Shown here piece by piece: positions 7,911 through 17,099 of a DNA stretch of 64,000 bases. The stretch lies in contig NZ_JAAOBY010000009.1 in assembly GCF_011365745.1 (NCBI RefSeq), positions 102,398 to 166,397 of the forward strand, given 5' to 3'. The notes beneath the pieces are model-generated. The model did no database searches and was not told where the DNA came from. It was given only the letters and a program-made list of their open reading frames with translations. This DNA comes from Flavobacterium turcicum (GTDB lineage: Bacteria; Bacteroidota; Bacteroidia; Flavobacteriales; Flavobacteriaceae). How positions within the stretch are numbered: position 1 is the stretch's first letter; each line of letters begins with the position of its first letter. The translations under genes and the position numbers were made by a program.

Positions 7911-8984
7911 ATGAGAAAAACAATGCTTTTGCTTGCCTTTTTTGCTGCTAGTAATTTTACTTATTCACAAGTTGATAAAGTTGATGATGCTATAAAAAAC
8001 CTAATGCAAAAAAATAAAATTGTTGGTTTGCAATTAGCTGTAATTAAAGATAATGCAATCATTAAAACAAGTCACTACGGATTAGCATCCGTTGAAGATT
8101 CGATTACAGTTGATAGCCAAACTATTTTTAGCATTAATTCCATGACTAAAGCATTTACAGGAGTTGCTATTATGCAATTAATCGAAAATGGTAAATTAAA
8201 TCTTGACGAGCCTATTTCAAAATATTTGGATAAGCTGCCTAAAAGTTGGCAAAATATTTCAGTAAAACAAATAGTGACGCATCAATCAGGTCTTCCTGAA
8301 ATTTGGGATTCACAAGGAAATATGTTATCTGAAAATAGTGAGACTTTATTCCAAAAAATAAAAGAATTGCCTCTTGTTTTTAAACCTGGTAAAGAGTTTA
8401 GAGACTGTCAAGCGAATTACCTGCTGCTTGGAATGCTTATTGAAAAAATAAGTGGACAGTCATATGAAAAATTCATTTCAGAAAACCAGTATAAAAAAGC
8501 AGGAATGAAAAATTCTATCAAAGCTGGTGTAGGCGATTTTTACAATATAATTAAGCACTCTGCAAAGCCGTATTCTTATTTTAGAAATAACATGCTAACG
8601 AATGTGTATCAACCAATACCTTCAAATTTGTATCCAGCTGGCGGAATCTATTCAACGGCAACCGAAATAGCACAATGGGTAATGGCATTACAAAGTAATC
8701 AATTAATTAATGCCGAAAATGTAAAGACTCTTTGTGCACCTATACGATTAGAGAACGGAGAAATATATCAAGAAAACGGTTTTCTGAATCAGAGTTCGAT
8801 TGGTTTTTATTCCTCTTCAAGAGAAAAAAATCCTGTAATTGCATCATTAGGTGGCAATAGAAATGCTTTATACATTTATCCAAAAGATAATATTTCAGTA
8901 GTAATTTTGACAAATTTAGTGGGTTCACGTCCTGAAAATTTTATTGAAGAAATTGCGAATTTATATTTAACGGAAAAAAAATAG
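7911..8984 (+). CDS. Serine hydrolase of the beta-lactamase/DD-peptidase class C fold, altered active site
   Basis: 357 residues with a Sec signal peptide ending FTYSQ (about residue 20), so periplasmic or secreted. The nucleophile motif S-x-x-K is present as SMTK at Ser77-Lys80. The second motif, normally Y-S-N or Y-N-Q in this family (catalytic Tyr), aligns to Asp165-Cys166-Gln167 within EFRDCQANY, so the Tyr is lost. The third motif, usually H-x-G, reads SLGGNR; some Bacteroidetes members have GGGR there, so this may be a subfamily trait. Members cleave D-Ala peptides, esters or lactams; with Tyr replaced, catalysis may be weak or absent. It lies alone between repeats B and C. Confidence 0.85.
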   Translation: MRKTMLLLAFFAASNFTYSQVDKVDDAIKNLMQKNKIVGLQLAVIKDNAIIKTSHYGLASVEDSITVDSQTIFSINSMTKAFTGVAIMQLIENGKLNLDEPISKYLDKLPKSWQNISVKQIVTHQSGLPEIWDSQGNMLSENSETLFQKIKELPLVFKPGKEFRDCQANYLLLGMLIEKISGQSYEKFISENQYKKAGMKNSIKAGVGDFYNIIKHSAKPYSYFRNNMLTNVYQPIPSNLYPAGGIYSTATEIAQWVMALQSNQLINAENVKTLCAPIRLENGEIYQENGFLNQSSIGFYSSSREKNPVIASLGGNRNALYIYPKDNISVVILTNLVGSRPENFIEEIANLYLTEKK

Positions 8985-9015
8985 CAACTACTAGCAACTG
9001 CCCTCCACTTGTACG

Positions 9016-9124
9016 GGCGTCCCGCTCGTGATGGTGTAAATTGATTACTATGATTTTAGTTTGTGTCAGTCATTACATTCTTTAAGCTTTTCAATTCTAA
9101 AATATATTCACGACTGTGACACCC
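9016..9124 (+). repeat. Inter-gene repeat, copy C
   Basis: Left arm GGCGTCCCGCTCGTGA (9016-9031) matches that of copy B. The right arm (9108-9124) has diverged to TCACGACTGTGACACCC. The core GATTACTATGATTTTAGTTT (9043-9062) is shared with copy B. It lies 31 bases downstream of the serine hydrolase stop. Confidence 0.75.
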
Positions 9125-9302
9125 GCTTCAGCTTGGGTCTTATATGTAAGATAAAATCAGCAATTAATTACAAACCTTTCCTGATTTAGAATACCATAAT
9201 TCTTATATTTGAACACGAAATCATTAGCTAGAATTTGAAAAACGAAATGAATATTTCATTCGCAGATCTATTTTTTGAGACATAATAACTTACAAAACTC
9301 TA

Positions 9303-9693
9303 TGGCAGAAGAAACGGAAATGAGCAAAAAAGCAGGGATTGCATTTTTCATTTTAATTATAATTGGTCTTTACTTTATTTTGACAAAGCCGATAAAACTA
9401 GAGCAGAAATTGAAAATTATCCTGGTACAACGATTTGTAAATACACGCTGTGCAAACCTTCCGGCAAATCTTCTACCGCTTTTGTAAAATACGTTGTAAA
9501 TAATAAATTGTATCGAACTAATAGTGGTGGTTGTCCTGAGAATTCTTCTGAAAAAATAAATAAATTCTTCTACCTAAAATATGCTACAGTTAATCCAAAC
9601 AATATTGAAGTTGATTTTACAAAAGAGGTTACCAACAAAACAGAGATTGAGGTATTAGAAAATCAACTTAAAAATTGGTTTGATCTGGAATAA
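9303..9693 (+). pseudogene. Small membrane-anchored protein gene broken by a frameshift
   Basis: The first frame gives MAEETEMSKKAGIAFF and a single hydrophobic helix, then runs into a nonsense tail that stops at 9485-9487. From about 9379 the -1 frame continues sensibly (FDKADKTRAEIENYPG, then KPSGKSSTAFVKYVVNN, ending NQLKNWFDLE at 9693), giving one protein of about 130 residues if a shift occurs near 9374-9381. The product resembles short Bacteroidetes proteins with one N-terminal helix and a small extracytoplasmic domain with paired cysteines. There is no slippery heptamer, so a mutation or sequencing error is likelier than programmed shifting. The start could be 9303 or 9321. Confidence 0.65.
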
Positions 9694-9891
9694 CATTGCT
9701 CAAGAATTAGCGCAGCGGATTTAAAAGCAAGCTTATACTGAAATTGATTTTCTACATAAAAAACAACCAATACAAATGATAACTTAATTTAAAACGCAAT
9801 CAAACACAATGTAATATTTTTTTGAAAAAACGAAACGCAACAATTAATCTAAAATAAAAAAAAACGTAACACCTAGAATTATTTAACAACG

Positions 9892-11421
9892 ATGAAGAAT
9901 ACCTTGAAATTTATGTTAATCTGCACAACAACGCTTTTAATGTGCAATAAAACAACTGCTCAAAACAATTACATTGAAATCAACAAAAAACTTAAAAAAG
10001 TAAATCCTGCAGTAATTAACAAAGTACAAAGTGAAGGCTACACCACTAATTATGATTATTACATCAACAATTATTTGATGGTTAATAAAAATGATTATCA
10101 AAGTTTTAGCGACACTTTAGGTAACGTTGTCAATTTACCTCTGAAAAATAGCGCTGTTTTTTACCCAACCAAAAAAGGAATCATTTTTACTTCAGATGCA
10201 AGTAAAAATATACATTCTCACTCCGACAGATTGTACAATATTCAGTCCTTTAATGTAAAAGGCGAAGAAAAGAAAATTCAAATAAATGATTTGAGTTCTT
10301 ATTTTTTTTCTCGTAGAGTAAGCCAAACTGTTAGACAATATTTTACAGATTTTGGAGATTATATTACCATACACAAAGCGGTGGATAATGTAATTTTCGA
10401 AGGATTGTTGCAAGACGATGGAAAATTAGTTTTACCAGCAGAATACCAATCTATTGATCATATTGGAAAGAATTTTTTTTCGCTCAAGAAAGACGGCTTT
10501 TATTACATTTATGATGCTGTTAAAAAAACAATTAATCCCACAAAATTTGAGGAAATTCAAATTTACGAAATTGATTTTCAAAACTATTTTTATGGTAAAA
10601 ATGTTGCCAAGAAAGACAATAAATACGGCCTGTATGACTTCGCTTTAAATAAATGGACTATTCCAAATGTGTACGACAAATTGGAACAAGTAATTGAATC
10701 CTTTGGCGTAGATCAAAGAACTCCAAAAGCAAGACACATAAAAGTAATGTACACAGACTTGTATTATGCAGAAAAAGATAAAAAGAAGGGGGCTATTAAT
10801 CAGCAAAATCAAGTAATTGTACCCCTTTTGTATTCAAATCTTAGCTACTCAAAAGATGGTCGTAGTCCAAATTATTTTACAGTTTACAACGACCTCAATC
10901 AATACAATTATTATGATTTAACATCGAAAAAAGAACTCTTTAAAAATTTTTACAATGAATTGAATTTTACTGATAATAAAAGAGATGTTGTTCTTGGAAA
11001 AGCAGGTAAATATTGGAAAATGTTTAATTCAATTACCGATGAAGTTTATTTAGATGAAACGGAAAAAATGGTAAATATTCAGTTCGGAAATTTTGGGCCT
11101 TGCTTTTATATAGAATTTGAAGATGGCACGAAAGGACTTGGTTCGCGTGAAGCTAAAAAAATCATAGTTAGTAAAGAAAGGGATATCTACAAAGTCAATG
11201 ATTGTAATAGTTACTACACAGTCAGCACGGCAACATATAAAAATTATATCATTGATAGCAGTGGAAACATAATCGTTCCTCCTCTTAAACAATTCAATGG
11301 AGCTGTTAAATTGCTAAAAGGCCATTTTGTTGTTTACAATTATAATAAACCTGACAAAATATTTATGGTATTTAATATGAAAGGCGAGGAAGTTGATAAA
11401 AAAGAATTTTTATCCAAATAA
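9892..11421 (+). CDS. Secreted WG-repeat protein
   Basis: 509 residues with a signal peptide ending TTAQ (about residue 24). The mature part is built of WG-type beta repeats, with units such as GLLQDDGKLVLPAEYQSID, KDNKYGLYDFALNKWTIPN, KKGAINQQNQVIVPLLY and a last unit near SSGNIIVPPL. The pattern is 'G-hydrophobic-hydrophobic, D/N, G, hydrophobic, I/V-P'. Such proteins are thought to be binding scaffolds in the envelope; no catalytic site is visible. The repeats are more degenerate than usual, and several lack the Trp. It is followed by 176 bases without a clear terminator. Confidence 0.75.
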   Translation: MKNTLKFMLICTTTLLMCNKTTAQNNYIEINKKLKKVNPAVINKVQSEGYTTNYDYYINNYLMVNKNDYQSFSDTLGNVVNLPLKNSAVFYPTKKGIIFTSDASKNIHSHSDRLYNIQSFNVKGEEKKIQINDLSSYFFSRRVSQTVRQYFTDFGDYITIHKAVDNVIFEGLLQDDGKLVLPAEYQSIDHIGKNFFSLKKDGFYYIYDAVKKTINPTKFEEIQIYEIDFQNYFYGKNVAKKDNKYGLYDFALNKWTIPNVYDKLEQVIESFGVDQRTPKARHIKVMYTDLYYAEKDKKKGAINQQNQVIVPLLYSNLSYSKDGRSPNYFTVYNDLNQYNYYDLTSKKELFKNFYNELNFTDNKRDVVLGKAGKYWKMFNSITDEVYLDETEKMVNIQFGNFGPCFYIEFEDGTKGLGSREAKKIIVSKERDIYKVNDCNSYYTVSTATYKNYIIDSSGNIIVPPLKQFNGAVKLLKGHFVVYNYNKPDKIFMVFNMKGEEVDKKEFLSK

Positions 11422-11597
11422 AATCAGCTTCAAAAGCCTTTTGGCAGGATTGCGAATTTTGAGGTACATACTTGTTTTTATTTGATCAGAAGTATTTTTC
11501 TTATCTCCAAAATAATCAGTTTCAAAGTTCGCAACCTAGCCAATCATGGAAAGGTTGATGGCAATATTTCCCATGAATAAATAGAAAATTAGAAAGT

Positions 11598-12395
11598 ATG
11601 AATAAAATTAGAATTTCATTTTTGGTTTTGACAATTACACTGTTTGTAGGTTGTGATTTTATAAAAGATAGTTTCACTTTTAAAGATAAGACAAAAGAAT
11701 TTGTGGAAACCTTAATGAAAAAGGACTATGACAAATGTGTTTCTCAAATGGCTTTGGAAAGTGAAATAGGTAAACAAACAAATGTTGATACTTTAAAATT
11801 GGGATTAGATCAATTTCGAGGTTTAATAGAACGAAACTTTGGCAATAAGTTTGAATTTTCACTGATGAAATCTGAAAAAAAGCGTTCAACAATAGAAAGT
11901 GAAAACACACCTCCAAATACCACCCTTGCATTAATCGAATTTACAAATGAAAAAGAATTTGGAGTTTTTCAAGTTTTATTTGATCACAATTCAAAAAAGA
12001 TAATCAACATAAACACACTTGATGTAAAAGAACCTATTCCGAATATGGTAGTCTTTTGGCTATTTGGCTTTTTTCCATTATTAATTTTACTTTTCAATAT
12101 TTATGTAATTAGAAAAATTAAGAAAAGTTCATTATCAAAAAAATGGTTAAAATATCTAGCAATAATATTTTTTAATTTACCTACAATTAAATATTCTGCT
12201 GTCGAAGGTCTTTCTTATAAAATACTGAATTTTCAATTTTTTGGTCTAAGTTTTAGTTTTATGGGATTTCTTGGTTCAGTCTGGACTTTTGGAATTCCAA
12301 TAGGTGGAATTTATTGGTTATGGAAACTGAAACAACATAAAATCGATGAAGAATTTAATACTGAAATAGTAGAAAACAACTCTTTAACTGAATAA
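11598..12395 (+). CDS. Putative lipoprotein with C-terminal membrane segments, unknown function
   Basis: 265 residues. The N-terminus MNKIRISFLVLTITLFVGCD has a lipobox-like FVGC (Cys19), so the first part (20-145) is predicted to be extracytoplasmic and lipid-anchored. It resembles small DUF3887-type domains (KEFVETLMKKDYDKCVSQM). Two or three hydrophobic helices follow (about 150-168, 188-205, 215-235) and the tail is charged. The combination of a lipid anchor and membrane helices is unusual and leaves topology uncertain. No operon partner was seen. Confidence 0.65.
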   Translation: MNKIRISFLVLTITLFVGCDFIKDSFTFKDKTKEFVETLMKKDYDKCVSQMALESEIGKQTNVDTLKLGLDQFRGLIERNFGNKFEFSLMKSEKKRSTIESENTPPNTTLALIEFTNEKEFGVFQVLFDHNSKKIININTLDVKEPIPNMVVFWLFGFFPLLILLFNIYVIRKIKKSSLSKKWLKYLAIIFFNLPTIKYSAVEGLSYKILNFQFFGLSFSFMGFLGSVWTFGIPIGGIYWLWKLKQHKIDEEFNTEIVENNSLTE

Positions 12396-12623
12396 AATGC
12401 ACAGGCAACAACACCTTTGAAAATAGATTTGTACAATCAACTAATCGGGAAGCTGGTTTTTTCAATGAGTATTTATTTAATTCGAAAATAAAGTGCTTTA
12501 AAATTAAGAAAAACTGATCGCGACTATTTGCAAAGCGATGATAATAAAACCATTTACATATATTCGAAGCGATTGAATAGCGATTAATCCATATAAAACA
12601 AGTATTGCTCAAACCAACAGAAA

Positions 12624-12947
12624 ATGAAATACGCTGAATTTACTATTGAAAATAATAAAATAGAATTCTTTAACAACTTTTTAGGGATAGAAAAAGTACT
12701 ACTCAACGGAAGGAATATTTCGAGTAAATTTTCTTTTTTAGGTGCCGTACATCCTATAAAACTGCAGGATAGAAATTTAGTTTTAAAAGTCAGATACGCA
12801 CTAGGAAGTATCAAAATGCAATTGATGGAAAATGAACTATTACTTGAAGAACAATCTGCTAAAATTAGTATCAAACAAAGGATTTTTTGGTCTTTGATTG
12901 GAGTTGGAATCGGCTTTTTGTTGGCAAGGCTGACGAGTTATTTGTAA
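12624..12947 (+). CDS. Small tail-anchored membrane protein, unknown
   Basis: 107 residues: about 85 residues of likely beta-strand domain (ENNKIEFFNNFLGIEKVLLNG) and a single C-terminal helix (IFWSLIGVGIGFLLARLTSYL). I recognise the layout from small Bacteroidetes hypothetical proteins but know no function. Coding is supported by amino-acid composition and by a plausible ATG start. Confidence 0.6.
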   Translation: MKYAEFTIENNKIEFFNNFLGIEKVLLNGRNISSKFSFLGAVHPIKLQDRNLVLKVRYALGSIKMQLMENELLLEEQSAKISIKQRIFWSLIGVGIGFLLARLTSYL

Positions 12948-13097
12948 GTTTTAAACCAAGACAACTTCTTCCTTAATGTTCTATCAATAAAATGGTTTTG
13001 TTACCAAAATTAAACCGTATTTTAGTGTTGTTTTCTAGAGGTTTTTAAAACTTTAAAACCAGAGAGAAAACCAATCATTTTTTTGAATAAGAACACT

Positions 13098-13961
13098 ATG
13101 AAAAACATACAATTAGGATGGGTTGGTCTCGGCAATATGGGAAACCCAATGGTACTTAACTTACTCCAAGCAGGATTTGAAATATCAGTCTTTAACCGCA
13201 CCAAAGACAAAGAAACGCCATTGCTTGACGCAGGAGCAAAATCAGCGAGCAGTTTACAAGAACTAATAGCAACCTGTGACATAGTTCTAACCATGTTATC
13301 CAATGACGCAGCAGTAAAAGAAGTTTTTGAAAGTCCAACGGGTTTATTATCGAAAGCTAATTCTGGGAAAACCATTATCAATATGAGTACGGTTGCTCCG
13401 GAAACTTCTCGTTATCTAAATACCATTTGCAACCAGCATCACATACAATTTATAGATGCTCCCGTTTCAGGAAGTGTAAAACCTGCAAAAGATGGTACAC
13501 TCGTCATTTTGGTGGGTGCTACTCCAAAAAATTTCGAAATTGCAAAACCAATATTTGATGTTTTGGGTAAAATTGCCATTCATGTAGGAGAACCTGGCGT
13601 AGCAAGTTCAGCTAAATTAGCTATCAATTACCTCTTAGGATTAAATCTTCAAGGAATAGCCGAAACGGTTTTATTTGCAGAGAAAAACGGAGTCAGTAAA
13701 GAAGACATGCTCAACATTATCAATCAAGGTGCTTGTGGCAACGGCATCACAAATATCAAAACACCTTCTATTTTAAATGATTCCTATCCAGCGGCATTTG
13801 CGTTGAAACACTTGGTTAAAGATTTAGGCTTGGCTAAAGCTGCAGGATTAGATTCGCCACTTATTCATCCATTGTATGACAGTTACGCATCAGCCGAAAA
13901 AGAAGGATTGGGCGACCAAGATGTAATGGCGATTATAAGTAGCTTGAGAAAACCCCAATAG
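13098..13961 (+). CDS. NAD(P)-dependent beta-hydroxyacid dehydrogenase (3-hydroxyisobutyrate dehydrogenase/GLYR family)
   Basis: 287 residues from the ATG at 13098; an in-frame TTG at 13083 is less likely because the Rossmann strand starts right after the ATG. The cofactor motif is GLGNMGNPM. The substrate loop is DAPVSGS, followed by the GTLVILVGA strand, and the active-site Lys lies in the ASSAKLAINYLLG helix. The family oxidises 3-hydroxy acids or reduces succinic semialdehyde or glyoxylate. An Arg (NRT) right after the second strand suggests NADP preference. Substrate cannot be fixed from sequence. It is a single gene. Confidence 0.88.
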   Translation: MKNIQLGWVGLGNMGNPMVLNLLQAGFEISVFNRTKDKETPLLDAGAKSASSLQELIATCDIVLTMLSNDAAVKEVFESPTGLLSKANSGKTIINMSTVAPETSRYLNTICNQHHIQFIDAPVSGSVKPAKDGTLVILVGATPKNFEIAKPIFDVLGKIAIHVGEPGVASSAKLAINYLLGLNLQGIAETVLFAEKNGVSKEDMLNIINQGACGNGITNIKTPSILNDSYPAAFALKHLVKDLGLAKAAGLDSPLIHPLYDSYASAEKEGLGDQDVMAIISSLRKPQ

Positions 13962-14282
13962 TTGAACTTGAAATAATAATGCTTTAGCGAGAAGTTACCA
14001 AACAAATTACAACTTCACTTCAAATATCAAACACTCTGGAATTTTATTCTAAAAAACCTTTTTTCCGAACTTTCTGCTTGTTGTGAGCACACAAATTATC
14101 AATCAAAAAATACAAAATACTCAACTATAACACGATACAAATAATATTGTACACTATTTAGGATTAATTATTCGGTTTTTATTTAAGCGTAAAGTTCTTT
14201 TGATTATATTGGAGAAAGAAAATTAAGACGTGCTTCTTAATTAACACTACATAAAAGTAAAATATAAAAACCGTTGTTAAGA
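13962..14282. other. Gap without a gene
   Basis: 321 A/T-rich bases. A short inverted repeat (AATTAAGA with TCTTAATT, near 14220-14243) lies about 40 bases before the next start; it has no T tract and could be an operator or chance. Nothing else was recognised. Confidence 0.5.
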
Positions 14283-15416
14283 ATGGAATCAAAAATTGAC
14301 AGATTAGAAGAGCTCATTTCCTATCAAATTTTGGATACTTTACCAGAAATGGAATTGAATGAACTCTCTGAAATGGCTGCTTTAATTTTTGATGTGCCTG
14401 TTGCCTTAATCAGTTTTATTGACGAAGATCGCCAATGGTTTAAAGTTCACAAAGGATTGGATTTAACCGAAACTAAAAAAGAAGATTCTTTTTGTCAACA
14501 CCTCATCAGTGGAACTATAGAAAATTTAATTGTTGAAGATGCTTTAAATGATCCGCTTTTTTGTGATAATCCTTTGGTAAATAACGATCCCAATATTCGC
14601 TTTTACGCAGGTGCGCCCCTGACTACTCCGTCAGGAAATGTTCTTGGAAGCTTTTGCATTATTGATCATAAACCGAGACAAATAACTCCTGATCAAATCA
14701 AGGTTTTAAACATTTTGGCAAAAAAAACAATGGATTGCCTGAATCTTCGAAAAGTGCTTTTGGATCAAAAAAATGAAATACAAACCAATGCAGAGCGCTT
14801 AAAAAAATTAACAGACAGTGTTCCAGACGGAATTTTTCAATTAAAAATGAATCCAGAAGGTGCTTTGATTTTTGAATTCATTAGTGAGGGTATGATTGAA
14901 TTACACCCTTCAGTCACCATGCAACAATGGCTAGACACTCCCGAAATTGGTTTTACATTAATATGTCCGGATGACTTAGATGATTTTAAAATAAAATTAA
15001 TGGACTCATTCAACAATTTGTCTTTTTTAAATATTGAGTATCGCGTAAAACATGAAACAGAATACCGTTGGCATTCTATGAAGGGAAATCCAGAACGATT
15101 GCCTGATGGAAGTGTCGTTTGGTATGGTAGTTTTCACAATATCAACAATCGAGTTGAATACGAGTTAGCTATGGATCAAATTGTATTTGACATATCACAT
15201 GTATTACGACGCCCAATTACAACACTTATGGCTTTAAATAACTTGATCGAAAACGAAAAAAATATAAGTCATGAAACACTTATAGAATATGTGACTTATA
15301 TCAAGAAAGTATCAGAAGAAATGGAAATATTTACGCAAAACCTGAGTGCAATTTACCAAAGAAAAAAAGAGTTAATTACGAACAAAAGTGGCAGAATTAA
15401 ACCATATAGCAAATAA
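14283..15416 (+). CDS. GAF-PAS sensor with histidine-kinase dimerisation helix but no ATPase domain
   Basis: 377 residues from the ATG at 14283. GAF domain at about 17-150 (ALISFIDEDRQWFKVHKGL, FCQHLI, YAGAPL, LGSFCIIDH). A coiled linker and a PAS domain follow at about 175-290 (TDSVPDGIFQL; YRVKHETEYRWHSMKGNPER). The last part is a HisKA-like helix with the phosphoacceptor box DISHVLRRP (His306). The protein ends about 70 residues later, with no N, G1 or G2 box. It could accept phosphate from a partner kinase or only dimerise and signal by ligand binding. There is no N-terminal membrane segment, so it is cytoplasmic. A bidirectional terminator lies downstream. Confidence 0.85.
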   Translation: MESKIDRLEELISYQILDTLPEMELNELSEMAALIFDVPVALISFIDEDRQWFKVHKGLDLTETKKEDSFCQHLISGTIENLIVEDALNDPLFCDNPLVNNDPNIRFYAGAPLTTPSGNVLGSFCIIDHKPRQITPDQIKVLNILAKKTMDCLNLRKVLLDQKNEIQTNAERLKKLTDSVPDGIFQLKMNPEGALIFEFISEGMIELHPSVTMQQWLDTPEIGFTLICPDDLDDFKIKLMDSFNNLSFLNIEYRVKHETEYRWHSMKGNPERLPDGSVVWYGSFHNINNRVEYELAMDQIVFDISHVLRRPITTLMALNNLIENEKNISHETLIEYVTYIKKVSEEMEIFTQNLSAIYQRKKELITNKSGRIKPYSK

Positions 15417-15501
15417 AATAAACTACCGACAATCATTTTTATTTTTTATGAAACGATGAACTAAGCTATTTAAGATATATTGCACTATTGATTATAAAAA
15501 C

Positions 15502-15530
15502 AAAAGCTACCTAATAACTCGGTAGCTTTT
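15502..15530. terminator. Bidirectional terminator between convergent genes
   Basis: AAAAGCTACC (15502-15511) and GGTAGCTTTT (15521-15530) form a 10-bp stem with A and T tracts on the two sides, serving both the sensor gene and the CDGSH gene. Confidence 0.85.
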
Positions 15531-15560
15531 GTTTTATATTCTAAAACTGGCAACTTTTTT

Positions 15561-15788
15561 CTATTTTGTTTTCACAGGTGGCAGATCAAACGCTGCTGGC
15601 TCATGCTCAAAACCATTACGATGCGCACCATCACAAAAAGGTTTGTTGGCAGATAAACCACAACGACAAAGACCCAATGCCGTTCTACCCTCTAAACCGT
15701 AGGTTTGACCGTTGCAATCAGTAATTTCAAAATCGCCTTCAATTTTTATAGAACCATTTTTGTTGATGGTTAATTTAGTAGTACTCAT
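15561..15788 (-). CDS. CDGSH-type [2Fe-2S] protein
   Basis: 75 residues, one CDGSH domain. The ligand set is complete: Cys41, Cys43, Cys52 and His56 in CRC-x8-CDGAH, the 3Cys-1His cluster of mitoNEET-like proteins. Bacterial members hold a redox-active, acid-labile cluster and probably act in electron or cluster transfer; no partner can be read from context. A possible promoter lies upstream at 15814-15842 (AACCTTTG with TTG 18 bases earlier, minus strand; the first base departs from consensus). Confidence 0.92.
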   Translation of the reverse strand: MSTTKLTINKNGSIKIEGDFEITDCNGQTYGLEGRTALGLCRCGLSANKPFCDGAHRNGFEHEPAAFDLPPVKTK

Positions 15789-15932
15789 ACTTGATATTAT
15801 TATTTTTAGAGCGCAAAGGTTAAAAATTTATTCAAGTACCAACTCGCCAAAACTATTTTTTATGCTTTTGATTTATTATTTACATTAATTCTAATTTGAC
15901 ACTGACACCCATTGCTTTAAAATCATAGTTTT

Positions 15933-17081
15933 TTACTCAGGCATCGTAGGTGTAATAATACGACTATTAGGCGAACTTAAAGTTTCTATAAAAGCTAAGA
16001 GAGCATTGATTTCGGTACGATTTAAGTTTAATTTTTTAAGAATTGGAGAATTTACTGGTAACAGGGAGTCACGAGCAGTTCCTAAATACTTTGCCTGAAC
16101 AGGTGATGGGTTGCCTAAATTGTAAAATTCGACTACATCAAGTAAACTTGGGAAATGGCCATTATGCATCCATGGTTTAGTATTGGCTACTTCGCGTAAA
16201 GTTGGCGTTCTAAATTTACCTAAATCCTGCTTATTTTTAGTAACATTGTATCTTCCAAAATCTTCATTAACGGTACCAAACAAGGTTTGGCCATCATTGT
16301 GAAATTGATTGTCGCTGAAGTAAGGTGTATTGTGGCAATTGATACATTGCGCTTTAGTTCTAAACAAATGCAATCCTAAAACTTGCTCGTCAGAAAAGGC
16401 ATCGGCTTTTCCGGTTACAAATTTATCAAACTTACTTTTTGGACTTTTAATAGTTCGCTCAAAGGTAGCAATGGCGTATTGTATGCGCTTTAGAGTGATT
16501 TCAGAGTCGCCAAATGCACTTTCAAATAATTTTTTGTATCCTTTTACAGCGGCAATCTTATCGACTGCAATAGTCAGCTTTTCGTTCATTTCTAAAGGAT
16601 CAGAGATGGGAAATTGTGCTTGATCTTCTAAGCTATTAGCACGACCATCCCAAAAAAGTGATGTAGCATATCCTGAATTTAAAATAGTCATAGCATTTCG
16701 TTTGCCAGTTTGTCTGTTATGACCAAAGGAACGCGTTAAATTATCAGTCCAGCCCAACTCTGGATTATGGCAGGAGGCACAAGCAATTTGTCCGCTAATT
16801 GACAACCTTGGATCAAAAAACAAGGTCTTTCCTAAAGATGCTTTTTCCTTAGAATAGGGGTTGTAGTCCGGAAACGGAACTTCTGGCAAAGGACCTATAT
16901 CTTTAAAATTTGCAGGATCAACATTTCGATCTAAGGTTGGTTTAGGCCATAAAGCAGGATTTCCACTGCTATATAATTGTCTTAAATCTTCAATAGGAAT
17001 ATAAGGGTTGTCATCATATGATTGATATGCTGATAGCCCAAGTAGAGCTAACAAAGCGACTGTTATATATTTAATTTTCAT
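15933..17081 (-). CDS. Di-heme cytochrome c peroxidase / MauG family protein
   Basis: 382 residues with an N-terminal signal sequence (hydrophobic to about residue 18) and no lipobox. Two heme-attachment motifs, CASCH (101-105) and CINCH (246-250), define the bacterial CcpA/MauG family. Conserved family blocks are present: LFFDPRLS, RNAMTIL, FWDGRANSLEDQA and FRTPTLREVANTKPWMHNG. The enzyme would act in the periplasm, either removing peroxide or, as MauG and MbnH do, oxidising side chains of a partner protein. I cannot tell by eye whether the high-potential heme has the Met or Tyr ligand that separates these roles. It is the last gene of the SusCD locus, 18 bases after the surface lipoprotein gene, and was probably co-transcribed with it. 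Confidence 0.92.
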   Translation of the reverse strand: MKIKYITVALLALLGLSAYQSYDDNPYIPIEDLRQLYSSGNPALWPKPTLDRNVDPANFKDIGPLPEVPFPDYNPYSKEKASLGKTLFFDPRLSISGQIACASCHNPELGWTDNLTRSFGHNRQTGKRNAMTILNSGYATSLFWDGRANSLEDQAQFPISDPLEMNEKLTIAVDKIAAVKGYKKLFESAFGDSEITLKRIQYAIATFERTIKSPKSKFDKFVTGKADAFSDEQVLGLHLFRTKAQCINCHNTPYFSDNQFHNDGQTLFGTVNEDFGRYNVTKNKQDLGKFRTPTLREVANTKPWMHNGHFPSLLDVVEFYNLGNPSPVQAKYLGTARDSLLPVNSPILKKLNLNRTEINALLAFIETLSSPNSRIITPTMPE

Positions 17082-17099
17082 GTTTTTTAAATCTTAAAA

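Noticed and set aside
6545..9135. Integron-like attC cassette array
   Set aside because: The three repeats lack the paired core sites of attC elements and no integron integrase is present; the terminal inverted repeats fit a MITE better.
9374..9381. Programmed -1 frameshifting in the small membrane-anchored gene
   Set aside because: No X-XXY-YYZ slippery heptamer and no downstream structure; a mutation or base-call error is simpler.
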